A stretch of 64,000 nt of DNA from contig NC_134520.1 of NCBI RefSeq assembly GCF_027942865.1, forward strand, positions 38,091,681 through 38,155,680, given 5' to 3'. The notes beneath the pieces were generated by a model. It saw only the letters and a list, made by a program, of their open reading frames with translations, searched no databases and was not told the origin of the DNA. A program made the translations under genes and the position numbers. This DNA is from Odontesthes bonariensis (Eukaryota > Chordata > Actinopteri > Atheriniformes > Atherinopsidae). This document shows positions 31,938 through 40,820 of the stretch, in pieces; within the stretch, counting starts at the first letter, position 1; every line of letters starts with the position of its first letter.

Positions 31938-33641
31938 TAGTATGCAGTATGTAGTATGCAGTATGTAGTATGCAGTATGTAGTATGCAGTATGTAGTATG
32001 CAGTATGCAGTATGCAGTATGTAGTATGCAGTATGTAGTATGCAGTATGCAGTATGTAGTATGCAGTATGTAGTATGCAGTATGTAGTATGTAGTATGTA
32101 GTATGCAGTATGTAGTATGTAGTATGCAGTATGTAGTATGCAGTATGTAGTATGTAGTATGCAGTATGTAGTATGTAGTATGCAGTATGCAGTATGTAGT
32201 ATGCAGTATGTAGTATGCAGTATGTAGTATGCAGTATGCAGTATGTAGTATGCAGTATGTAGTATGCAGTATGCAGTATGTAGTATGCAGTATGTAGTAT
32301 GCAGTAGGCGTACTTGTTGTCCCCTCTTTCCTGTCCTCTCAGCCCCCAGCTGGTCCAGGCAGATGGTTCCTGGTTCTGGTTCTGATGGAGGTTTGGGGGG
32401 ATTGGATCAGAGAGAAGTTTCTGTGTTTCCTGAGCTCGGAAACTGTTTTAATTGGTTCTTTATGAATTGGACTCATTTTAATTGAATTAAGTGGATTTGA
32501 TTGGATTATACTACAATGCACTGAAGTGCATCTTTGAATCTTTGAAGCGCCCTGAGATGACACCTGATGGGATTTGGTCCTTTATAAATAAAACTGAACT
32601 GAATTAAACACACAGAACAGGCGAACTCGGTCTAATTAAAGTGTTCTATGACTTCTGTTCCCATTAAAGCTGAGACTGTAACCGTGGAAAGTTAAAGTAT
32701 CTGTACACAGCATCACTACTTTAACTGACAGGATCTAAATGCTCGTTATGTTTCAGGTTCCTGTGCCGGTTCGGCTCCTTCACCGATTGGGCCACACTGA
32801 CACGTGACCTCTCACAGGTGAGGCAGGTAACATTATTCATCTCATTATTTATTATTTATTTATTTCATTACTTCACTATGTGCAATAACCCGGTCATGTG
32901 CAATAATAATAATAATATAATAATAATAATAATAATAATTAGGTACTGAGCAGCATTGTAAATACTGTTTATTGTATATACTGAGATTTTCCTTCTCTTA
33001 TATCTTATTTTTACACTGTTTATATGGGAAGGGTGTAATTTTGCTTTGTCTTTACTTTATCTTATTTTGTCTTATTGTCTTATTGTATTATATTTATTTT
33101 GCACTATTGTATTTCCGGACTTAATCCTTTTTTCTGTAAACGAGTGCACTGCAGAAAAAAGGAATTTCCCGCAAGGGATTAATAAAGTAATTCTGATTCT
33201 GATCCTCCGGTGCGGGCTTCTGTTTTCATTCTTCAAACTCTTTGTGACTGAAACAGGGGCAACAAGACCAAATAAAAAATAAATTAAAATGGGCCGAACC
33301 GCTGATGCTGGAGCTCTGAAACTAATGACAGACTTCCAGAACCGCCCGGACAGGAGATCCTACAGAACCGCGGAACGGAAACAACTGTCGGAGTGTTTGA
33401 ACGGAGCTCTGACAGAGAGGTTAGCAGCTAGCCTGTTAGCATCAGAGTTAGCACAGCGGTTAACGATCATGTTAGCATCATCTTCACAGCGATGACGTCA
33501 TGTTAGCATCTGCAGCAGTTAGCATCCGCAGCGGTGGCGCGCGGGCACAAAAGCAACGGCGGGCGCGTGTGAAGTTTAAATAAGTTTGTTTCTCACCAGC
33601 CGTCTGAACACACTGAAGGAGCTTCTGGTCACCGCCGCCAT
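18391..33641 (-). CDS. dbt: Dihydrolipoamide branched-chain transacylase E2 (BCKDH E2)
   Basis: DBT forms the 24-mer core of the mitochondrial branched-chain 2-oxoacid dehydrogenase and transfers acyl groups from lipoyl-lysine to CoA in Leu/Ile/Val breakdown. Eleven exons: 33641-33597, 27833-27701, 27577-27502, 26436-26255, 25986-25859, 25134-24882, 23976-23810, 23728-23651, 23577-23386, 23287-23216 and 18558-18391 (TAG). Phases agree, giving 497 residues against about 482 in human. Order of parts: a basic, Ser-rich mitochondrial presequence ([15 protein letters not shown] and on); a lipoyl domain with [13 protein letters not shown], lipoyl lysine about residue 106; an E3/E1-binding domain [13 protein letters not shown]...[15 protein letters not shown]; an Ala/Pro linker longer than I recall in human; and a CoA-transferase core with [37 protein letters not shown] and the active-site HRIIDG (His about 467, Asp about 471), ending [12 protein letters not shown]. 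All expected catalytic residues are present. Introns 1 and 10 are swollen by arrays and transposons. Confidence 0.96.
18672..23103. repeat. 34-bp minisatellite in dbt intron 10
   Basis: About 130 tandem copies of a 34-bp unit built from GTTTCTCRTTGGGTCCAATG and AGTTCAGAACTCCC. Variants alternate CATTGG/CGTTGG, GAACTC/GATCTC/GAAGTC and CCCGTTTCTC/CCTCTTTTTC. Every unit carries CCAAT, and units with CATTGGGTCCAATG have a small palindrome. Higher-order patterns recur, for example a CTCTTTTTC unit followed by a GATCTCC unit. It fills nearly all of the intron 18559-23215. Confidence 0.97.
24043..24864. mobile_element. hAT-type element in dbt intron 6, with BED-finger remnant
   Basis: Terminal inverted repeats TAGGGATGGGAAT (24043) and ATTCCCATCCCTA (ending 24864) are flanked by 8-bp duplications GTCCTTAG (24035-24042) and GTCCTCAG (24865-24872), one mismatch. 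An 8-bp duplication is the hAT hallmark. Inside, plus strand 24190-24309 reads [20 protein letters not shown]... and looks like the start of a BED-type zinc finger with its second cysteine lost. The element makes up most of the intron, ending 17 bp from the donor of dbt exon 6. Confidence 0.85.
25202..25822. mobile_element. MITE-like element in dbt intron 5
   Basis: Ends GGGTTGCAGAACTCCCGG and, inverted, CTTTGCAACCC (ending 25822), with further inverted similarity inside (GGGAATTT..., TTCCCATTAGTTCCC). No coding capacity was seen. Target duplication is unclear; short inverted CAGACT/AGTCTG sequences sit outside the ends. Confidence 0.6.
26018..26215. repeat. 14-bp tandem array in dbt intron 4
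   Basis: About 14 copies of TTCGGGTGACCCGG-like units (also CAGGTGACCCGG). It starts about 30 bp from the acceptor of dbt exon 5. Confidence 0.9.
26617..27338. mobile_element. PIF/Harbinger-like element in dbt intron 3, inserted in a minisatellite
   Basis: Inverted ends AGCCCCTTTCACACTG (26617) and CAGTGTGAAAGGGGCT (ending 27338) are flanked by TAT on both sides. The flanks rejoin into one unit of the 22-bp array that continues to the right. Plus strand 26914-27080 reads [20 protein letters not shown]..., resembling the Myb/SANT-like DNA-binding protein of Harbinger elements, and then hits a stop. The superfamily call rests on that domain and the 3-bp duplication. Confidence 0.65.
27339..27496. 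repeat. 22-bp tandem array beside the dbt exon 3 donor
   Basis: Seven copies of a 22-bp unit containing GGTTCCAGGTGTGTGTGTCT. The array ends about 6 bp from the donor of exon 3 (27501). One broken copy lies left of the inserted element at 26598-26616. Confidence 0.93.
27846..28588. repeat. CAGAGG-type array beside the dbt exon 2 acceptor
   Basis: Irregular mixture of short units (ACAGAGGTCAC, ACAGAGGAC, AGAGGTCAGAGGACAGAC) starting about 12 bp from the acceptor of dbt exon 2. On the transcribed strand it is pyrimidine-rich (CTCTGTGTGACCTCTGTC). It yields a spurious 330-codon plus-strand ORF of DRGQ/SEDRQ repeats. Confidence 0.93.
28690..29480 (+). mobile_element. hAT-type fragment with BED-finger start, dbt intron 1
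   Basis: 28794-28890 (+) reads [20 protein letters not shown] then NWFG, a BED zinc-finger opening typical of fish hAT (ZBED-like) transposases. The frame soon decays. The right end (29395-29480) has ATCGTGAT repeats and ATATCGCCCACCCCTG, which inverted gives the CAGGGGTGGGCGATAT terminus seen in hAT elements. The left terminus was not found. Confidence 0.6.
29593..30160. mobile_element. MITE copy C (left part)
   Basis: Starts GGCTGTGTTCGAAACCGC and follows copies A/B through GGGGATCTAAACGACTACTT to GCATACTGTCTGATCGA. The far end has been replaced by the AGTATGY array that follows. This copy shows the uninterrupted site at which copy B entered copy A. Confidence 0.88.
30155..32308. repeat. 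7-bp AGTATGC/AGTATGT satellite in dbt intron 1
   Basis: About 300 copies of AGTATGY, with AGTATGTA spacers giving occasional 8-bp steps. It begins inside MITE copy C where other copies hold only a few AGTATG units, and ends with CAGTAGGCG, matching the start of the MITE's GTAGGCGGTTTC terminus. Confidence 0.97.
32309..33596. other. dbt intron 1, proximal part: retroelement tails
   Basis: 32500-32615 has a SINE/LINE-like 3' end (CTTTGAAGCGCCCTGAGATG, CCTTTATAAATAAAACTGAA). 32900-32940 is an AAT-rich microsatellite. 33130-33205 is a retroelement tail (GGAATTTCCCGCAAGGGATT, ATTCTGATTCTGATC) also present at 45190-45255. 33290-33590 has a 234-bp plus-strand open stretch but no family features. 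Confidence 0.6.
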
Positions 33642-33673
33642 CTTTCCTCTGTGCAGCACGCCCCTCTCCGCGG

Positions 33674-33678
33674 CCAAT
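33674..33678 (-). promoter_or_regulatory. CCAAT box near the dbt start
   Basis: CCAAT on the plus strand (ATTGG for dbt) about 35 bp upstream of the dbt ATG, in a CG-rich stretch. No TATA box was seen. It suits a housekeeping CpG-type promoter. Confidence 0.45.
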
Positions 33679-33903
33679 CACCGCCGAGCTTCTTCTTCTA
33701 TCATTCTGGCAGCTTTAACTCGGGATGGGCGTGAGGCTGCCACCACGTGGCCAACAGGTGAACAGCAGCAGGTCCAAAGAGAACGACTTGAGTTTGTCTG
33801 AGTTCAGAAGCAGAAAGTTCTGAGTCACCCTGAGGGCTGTTCCACGAAGCTGGAAGAGCACAAAGCCTGGCTTTTCTCCAACTACAACTCCTCATTCTCA
33901 ATA

Positions 33904-36161
33904 TGAGAATGAGGAGTTGTCGTCATAGTACAGAGCCCCGCCCCTATCCGCCATGTTGGCAGAATGCTAGCGAGAAAACGCCATTCTCTCCGTTCGTTTA
34001 CATTGTACGCGTGTGTTTTTAAATCAGTAAGTTTAAACAGTGCGGAATTGCAAGAACATGCCTGGAAATCACTGCTGTGTGAAGAACTGTTCCAGTACCT
34101 CACATAATACGTTTGGGAAACATAGGAACAACGAAATACATTTTTTTTCGGTTTCCTAAATGGATGCAGCATCAGGGAGAGCAGGCGTCTGACCTGACGA
34201 GGAGACGCCGGGTTGCCTGGCTGGCTGGACCTTACTTTCGATTGCACCCCTCCGTCGATGAGAGTGTGTTCTCTGCATTTTCACTCGGGTACGTTCTCTA
34301 AAAATGTCTTTATGTTGTTGTCTCTTAAAGCTACGAAGTTACTTTATGTTGTTGCAAACCCTGAAGTGCACCTGACGTTGCTGCCTAGCTAGCTAACTAG
34401 CGAACTGTTGCCTCTTCGAAAATTAATGTTAACTACCCCCTAATGTGGCTAATGTGTTAATGTGTACCCCTTCAGCCCTTTTGTCATACCATGAGCAGCG
34501 TTACCCTCTCAGTCTGTATCTTTATTTTGCATGTGTTCTGTGATGGGTTTGCCATTGATTGCATAGATTTTTTTCATAAACTATTTATTCTGTTGTAGGT
34601 AAGCCATCATATGAGATGTTGGAGAACCACGCTGACTGGACAAATTCAGCTTTTTACATTCAACTGTACCTGTGCACATGCTGCTCAAATGTGAGGGTGA
34701 AAACCTAATGCCTTTAGATAAGATTGTCACTGTTTGCTGTGCCTTCACGAACATGTGCTAAAGTGTTGTTTGAGTTCATTCCTCATTGTTCATTACTTTT
34801 TAATTTGTTTGAAATAAATGCTTGAGTGCCTTGTTCATTACTTTTTAATTTGTTTGAAATAAATGCTTGAAACAACTTGATATGGCTTAACAATGTTTAT
34901 TAACAGAACAGGAAAAAAGAATAAGGGCGCAAGGTGCAGAATGCAATATACCTCTAAGAAACGTTAACAGTGCAAAAGAACATGTGTGCATTCAGAATAA
35001 AAAGTATAAAAATTTCCAGCATGTAAACATTGACAACAAGCAATAATAAAATAATACTGTTACTAGTGCAAAAGGACAAAGAAACACTATTCAGCACAAG
35101 AAGAGGAAAACCATGGCGTGTCAGCGGGGGGTCTCTCCACAAGCCCCACACAACTGAAGTGATACCACTGGACTGGGTAAGTGGAGGCTCAGAGTCTCCG
35201 TGAATGCAGGACCTGTAAAATAAATAAAGTTAAATAAGCTAAACAGTAAAAAGCATTTATTTCAAGTTACAGTCTACACTTTAGACACATTGATAATGGC
35301 TGTAATCTAACCAGGACATGTACACCTTGCATTCAAAATGTTAATTGCTTAAATCTAACCAGGACATGTACGCCTTGCAATCACACATAAGTACCCTAGC
35401 CAACCCAGAACTGGTTTGTTCACTTTGCAGCCCCCAACACAATAACCTGCTACAGTATGTGTCGTTGGGCTAAAATCAAATGACAACTAAATACCTAAAC
35501 ATAAGCTTTAGCATACATCAAAACATTGGAAACGTTTGTGTACATTGAACATCTCGTTAATCTAGTGTTTACAAAACAAGTCGCAGTTAATTACGTTGTC
35601 ATTTTGGTCAAGAAGTGTCTCAATGCAATGTAATTACAACACACTAAAATGCATGACAAGAACCTTACCTTTGCCAGTACAACGCTGTTATCATCACCAG
35701 AGCCACCTGGAGGCTTGTAGATGGCCAAGTCCTGCACCCAGCCACAGCAGAAAGTCTCGTACGATACTAAATGTTTGTGACTTTTAAACTCCTGCATAGT
35801 GTAGTAACTTACACCAAAGACAAGATAATTGACTATGTCCATATATGTGCACGGAGGGTCCAGGTCTCTGTGCCATTCTGCTGCAGGGAGCTCGTAAGGA
35901 TCAATATTTTGGATGCTGGACAGTTTCTCTAAATACCGCTGCTTTCCGCTTGTAATAAGCTTGTCCCTGTAAGGTCCCTTTTCTTTCGCCTTATCTCTCT
36001 CCATTGCTTTGCTTTCTTTTGTATTCGTCTCTGCCCTGCCGAAATGACAAATGCGGGAGGATATCCGTTAAGTTAATGGCGTTGCCCCTGGCAACCAATA
36101 GATTCTTCTGCCAACATGGCCGACCGGCCGACCGGAGTCACGTGACTCCTCATTCTCAATA
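33904..36161. mobile_element. THAP-encoding DNA transposon remnant
   Basis: Inverted ends TGAGAATGAGGAG (33904) and CTCCTCATTCTCA (ending about 36161). Plus strand from about 34058 reads MPGNHCCVKNCSSTSHNTFG, a C2CH THAP-finger start. The frame shifts around a T-run at 34140, and FRFPKWMQHQGEQ continues in another frame. Minus strand 36004-35690 encodes MERDKAKEKGPYRDKLI... with EWHRDLDPPCTYMDIVNYLV and FCCGWVQDLAIYKPPGG, which resembles an accessory protein common in fish transposons (SWIM/YqaJ type, from memory). Two tandem copies of a 47-bp ATTACTTTTTAATTTG segment lie at 34792-34872. Intergenic, left of the misp locus. Confidence 0.6.
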
Positions 36162-36639
36162 GTTCTGGCTAATCTCAGAGAGAGTTCCGTTCCACCAATG
36201 TTGCTTATTGGAATGCCCGCTCCATGGTAACTGATGGCGCTCCCTGAGTAACCATGGTAACTGATGTTGCTGAACTAGCCTGCTCCCGGAAAGGCTAACG
36301 TTCAAGCTTAGCTTAGCTTATCTTAGCTTAGCTTAGCTTAGCTGCTTCTCAAAAAATGTCCGAACGACGTGCAAACCAGGTCCACTCTTTGGGCGTCTAA
36401 TCATGACCCCATTTGTATAGAATTATGTGGTTGAACATTTGCACTTCGGGCTTTTAGTCATTTATTATTATCAGTAGTATGAACATGATTATTTGTGATT
36501 AAACATTATTTTTTAATAAAAGTGATCTTTTTGTTTGTTTACATTTTCCTGTTTTTTTGTCCTAAATAGTGTTATTCTGTTAAATACAACTAATTGAATA
36601 AAGGTTTTATGGGGCGGGGAAAACAGTGGAAGTTCAAAT

Positions 36640-37125
36640 AAGTGCCTCAGGGGGAGGAGTCTGCATATGGGGGAGGAGTCTGTGCCTCAGGGGGAGGGGT
36701 CTCTGCCTCAGGGGGAGGAGTCTGTGCCTCAGGGGGAGGAGTCTGTGCCTCAGGGGAGTAGCCTCTGCCTCAGGGGGAGTAGCCTCTGCCTCAGGGGGAG
36801 GAGTCTGTGCCTCAGGGGAGTAGCCTCTGCCTCAGGGGGAGTAGCCTCTGCCTCAGGGGGAGTAGCCTCTGCCTCAGGGGGAGGAGTCTCTGTCTCAAGG
36901 GAAGGGGTCTCTGCCTCAAGGGGAGCAGTCTCTGCCTCAGGGGGAGGAGTCTCTGCCTCAGGGGGAGGAGTCTCTGCCTCAGGGGGAGGGTCTCTGCCTC
37001 AGGGGGAGGAGTCTGTGCCTCAGGGGGAGGAGTCTCTGCCTCAGGGGGAGGAGTCTCTGCCTCAGGGGGAGGAGTCTCTGCCTCAGGGGGAGGGTCTCTG
37101 CCTCAGGGGGAGGAGTCCAGCAATG
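36640..37125. repeat. 21-bp minisatellite
   Basis: About 23 copies of a 21-bp unit, GCCTCAGGGGGAGGAGTCTC plus T/TG. Spurious ORFs run through it. 36165-36640 upstream has a short AGCTT repeat (36305-36345) and AT-rich sequence. Confidence 0.95.
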
Positions 37126-37870
37126 AGGGCCCTGCTCCGGTCCTTTGTGGTGAAGAGGGAGCTGAGCCGGAAGGAGGAGCTTTCAGGTTGCTGCTCCATC
37201 TTTGCTCCAACACTCAGTTGTGGGCTCAGATCTGGGTAGAGACCCAAAGAAGGAGGTCGTGGATACGAGCGGCTGAAATGAGTTTCCTTCAGAGGGGGCG
37301 GGGCTTAGAGGTAGGGGGAGGAGTTCCACCATCCAGACACGCTCTTTAAATAAAAGATGGAATGTTATTATGGGTAAACAAAATTGGATTTATTTTGAAA
37401 GAAACGAAAACAATGACACATGTTAAACAGTTATACATTCTGAGAACTTTTACCTGATCAGGATCCATCCTGAGTCTGGTCCCTGAGATCCTCCAATGAA
37501 ACGGTCAAAGTACTCTGATAAGTTATCAGGATGCAGAATAAATCTAAATCACATCTTAAATGATGTCAGATACAGCAGAATATGAGCAGATAAGATTCAG
37601 AGTTTCAGGACATCAGAACCTGTTTCTCGATCAGAACTGTCATCAGACTTTGTTCCGGTTAAAGCTGAACTTTCAGTATCTGCTCTGAGCTCCTTTATCC
37701 TTCAGGGAGGGAAAAATGTCTTAAAGACCTTTATGTTCATCATGGAATCGCTGCTGGACACGAATTAAATAAGACGGGATGTGTTGAGATGCTCTGCTGC
37801 TCAGTGCTGCCCCCTGCAGGAGCAGCAACATTTAGTTTTAATCACTTTAAAGGACTTTAGTTGGTGTTGT
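37126..37870. other. Unassigned intergenic stretch
   Basis: 37126-37350 has a CG-richer stretch with short open frames (MRALLRSFVVKRELSRKEEL) that I cannot assign; it may be a transposon or retrogene fragment. 37351-37870 is A/T-rich with nothing recognisable. Confidence 0.3.
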
Positions 37871-37899
37871 TCACACAGGCGGGAGTGAGAGTGATTCAC

Positions 37900-38026
37900 T
37901 GAGCTGGGCGTGGTCGGCTCTTTGTGTCTGTTTCTGTGGGTCAGCAGCATTCCTGACAGTCTGCTGCTCAGCACTGAGTCACACACAGCGGCGGTCCGGC
38001 AGCGGCGAGGAGACCCTGCAGGGTGA
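37900..38026 (+). other. Possible untranslated first exon upstream of misp
   Basis: A GC-rich stretch (GCGGCGGTCCGGCAGCGGCG) ends GACCCTGCAG/GGTGAGTCC, a good 5' splice site. It would suit a first exon of the plus-strand gene downstream. A similar candidate ends at 41273 (CTGATCTGAG/GTAAGA) after two GGGCGGGGCC boxes at 41159-41188. Neither has support beyond the donor and base composition. Confidence 0.3.
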
Positions 38027-39035
38027 GTCCGTCTGTCTGTGGGTCCTTACCTGTGTGACATCATCATGACATCACGCTGTCTGTCTGTGGGTCCTTACCT
38101 GTGTGACATCATCATGACATCACGCTCTATCCGTCTGTCTGTGGGTCCTTACCTGTGTGACATCATCATGACATCACGCTGTCTGTGGGTCCTTACCTGT
38201 GTGACATCATCATGACATCACGCTGTCTGTGGGTCCTTACCTGTGTGACATCATCATGACATCACGCTGTCTGTCTGTGGGTCCTTACCTGTGTGACATC
38301 ATCATGACATCACACTGTCTGTCTGTGGGTCCTTACCTGTGTGACATCATCATGACATCACGCTGTCTGTGGGTCCTTACCTGTGTGACATCATCATGAC
38401 ATCACGCTGTCTGTGGGTCCTTACCTGTGTGACATCATCATGACATCACGCTGTCTGTGGGTCCTTACTGTGTGACATCATCATGACATCACGCTGTCTG
38501 TGGGTCCTTACCTGTGTGACATCATCATGACATCACGCTGTCTGTGGGTCCTTACTGTGTGACATCATCATGACATCACGCTGTCTGTGGGTCCTTACCT
38601 GTGTGACATCATCATGACATCACACTGTCTGTCTGTGGGTCCTTACCTGTGTGACATCATCATGACATCACACTGTCTGTCTGTGGGTCCTTACCTGTGT
38701 GACATCATCATGACATCACGCTGTCTGTGGGTCCTTACCTGTGTGACATCATCATGACATCACACTGTCTGTCTGTGGGTCCTTACCTGTGTGACATCAT
38801 CATGACATCACGCTGTCTGTGGGTCCTTACTGTGTGACATCATCATGACATCACGCTGTCTGTGGGTCCTTACCTGTGTGACATCATCATGACATCACGC
38901 TGTCTGTGGGTCCTTACCTGTGTGACATCATCATGACATCACGCTGTCTGTGGGTCCTTACTGTGTGACATCATCATGACATCACGCTGTCTGTGGGTCC
39001 TTACCTGTGTGACATCATCATGACATCACGCTGTG
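38027..39035. repeat. Minisatellite with TGACATCA motifs
   Basis: About 23 copies of a 40-48 bp unit made of CTGTCTGTGGGTCCTTACC and TGTGTGACATCATCATGACA then TCACG. It starts at the putative exon donor above. Each unit holds two CRE/AP-1-like TGACATCA octamers. Confidence 0.95.
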
Positions 39036-39587
39036 TGCCGTGATTGATCGATGAAGTTTATCAGGGTATGAAATGAAACGCTGCTGTGATGTTTACACAG
39101 TAAACAAATAAAGATGAGTTACTTATGATGATGTAATTTTTGTTTACGCTGTTCACAAACAAACAAACAAAAGCTGCAGCTGAATGTTTGTTGTTTTGTT
39201 GAAACTTTGTTTATGATAAACAAGAGGATTTAAGCTTCAAATAAAAACAAGTTTCCTCTGACCTGAAACTTGTTTATTTACACACAACCAGGTGTTTGTT
39301 GTTTACTTTTATCTGGTTAGTTTTCGCTGTGAGGCTGTTTACCCAAAACAACAACAAGTCTGATCTAAAGTCCCCAGCAGGGGGAGCCGTCGTAAAGTCG
39401 ATCAATAAATCTGTTTATCAAACAAACTGCAGCTCATCACTTCCTGTTGTTGTTGTTGCCTGATCAATAGACCCAATCATTCTGACTCAGGGTGGATGGT
39501 GATTGGTTCCCACTGATGACATCACCATCATCCAGAACCGGAACCAGGAGGATTCAGTGAGATCAGGTCAGACCAGCAGAACCCAGG

Positions 39588-39647
39588 ATGTTCAGGTACA
39601 CCCCGCCCTGGCAGGTTCTGTGTCGGAGTCTGGACCCGGAGCTCAAG
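39588..39647 (+). CDS. misp: Possible N-terminal coding exon of misp
   Basis: ATG with A at -3, then 20 codons (MFRYTPPWQVLCRSLDPELK) ending exactly at a donor AAG/GTGAGA. Phase 0 matches the acceptor at 46455, so it would extend the large exon in frame with RLSTGDRQ. No family match is recalled, and the large exon has its own good ATG (46552), so this may be an alternative or false start. Confidence 0.35.
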
Positions 39648-39663
39648 GTGAGACGCTCAGGTA

Positions 39664-40820
39664 CGACTAAGGACCCCTACAGGAGGTAGGGTTAGGGGGT
39701 CTTCCCTAAGGACCCCTACAGGAGGTAGGGTTAGAGGGTCTTCCCTAAGGATCCCTACAGGAGGTAGGGTTAGAGGGTCTTCCCTAAGGACCCCTACAGG
39801 AGGTAGGGTTAGGGGGTCTTCCCTAAGGACCCCTACAGGAGGTAGGGTTAGGGGGTCTTGTCTAAGGACCCCTACAGGAGGTAGGGTTAGAGGGTCTTCC
39901 CTAAGGACCCCTACAGGAGGTAGGGTTAGGGGGTCTTGCCTAAGGACCCCTACAGGAGGTAGGGTTAGAGGGTCTTCCCTAAGGACCCCTACAGGAGGTA
40001 GGGTTAGGGGGTCTTGCCTAAGGACCCCTACAGGAGGTAGGGTTAGAGGGTCTTGTCTAAGGACCCCTACAGGAGGTAGGGTTAGAGGGTCTTCCCTAAG
40101 GACCCCTACAGGAGGTAGGGTTAGAGGGTCTTCCCTAAGGACCCCTACAGGAGGTAGGGTTAGGGGGTCTTGTCTAAGGACCCCTACAGGAGGTAGGGTT
40201 AGAGGGTCTTCCCTAAGGACCCCTACAGGAGGTAGGGTTAGGGGGTCTTGTCTAAGGACCCCTACAGGAGGTAGGGTTAGGGGGTCTTGCCTAAGGACCC
40301 CTACAGGAGGTAGGGTTAGGGGGTCTTGCCTAAGGACCCCTACAGGAGGTAGGGTTAGAGGGTCTTCCCTAAGGATCCCTACAGGAGGTAGGGTTAGAGG
40401 GTCTTCCCTAAGGATCCCTACAGGAGGTAGGGTTAGAGGGTCTTCCCTAAGGACCCCTACAGGAGGTAGGGTTAGAGGGTCTTGTCTAAGGACCCCTACA
40501 GGAGGTAGGGTTAGGGGGTCTTGTCTAAGGACCCCTACAGGAGGTAGGGTTAGGGGGTCTTGTCTAAGGACCCCTACAGGAGGTAGGGTTAGGGGGTCTT
40601 GCCTAAGGATCCCTACAGGAGGTAGGGTTAGGGGGTCTTGCCTAAGGACCCCTACAGGAGGTAGGGTTAGGAGGTCTTGTCTAAGGACCCCTACAGGAGG
40701 TAGGGTTAGGGGGTCTTGTCTAAGGACCCCTACAGGAGGTAGGGTTAGGGGGTCTTGCCTAAGGATCCCTACAGGAGGTAGGGTTAGGGGGTCTTGCCTA
40801 AGGACCCCTACAGGAGGTAA
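39664..40820. repeat. 39-bp minisatellite downstream of the possible misp exon 1
   Basis: About 29 copies of a 39-bp unit containing AAGGACCCCTACAGGAGGTA and GGGTTAGGGGGTCTTG/CC. It begins about 17 bp after the donor at 39647. TTAGGG occurs within units but there is no pure telomeric run. Confidence 0.95.

Noticed and set aside
33289..33495. Small plus-strand gene [20 protein letters not shown]
   Set aside because: 68 codons, no family features, lies in dbt intron 1 next to retroelement tails.
36626..37349. ORFs of 65-190 codons with SASGGGVS/CLRGRSL repeats
   Set aside because: 21-bp repeat is divisible by 3, so open frames arise by default.
39664..40820. Interstitial telomere because of GGGTTAGGG
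   Set aside because: TTAGGG occurs once per 39-bp unit; there is no pure hexamer run.
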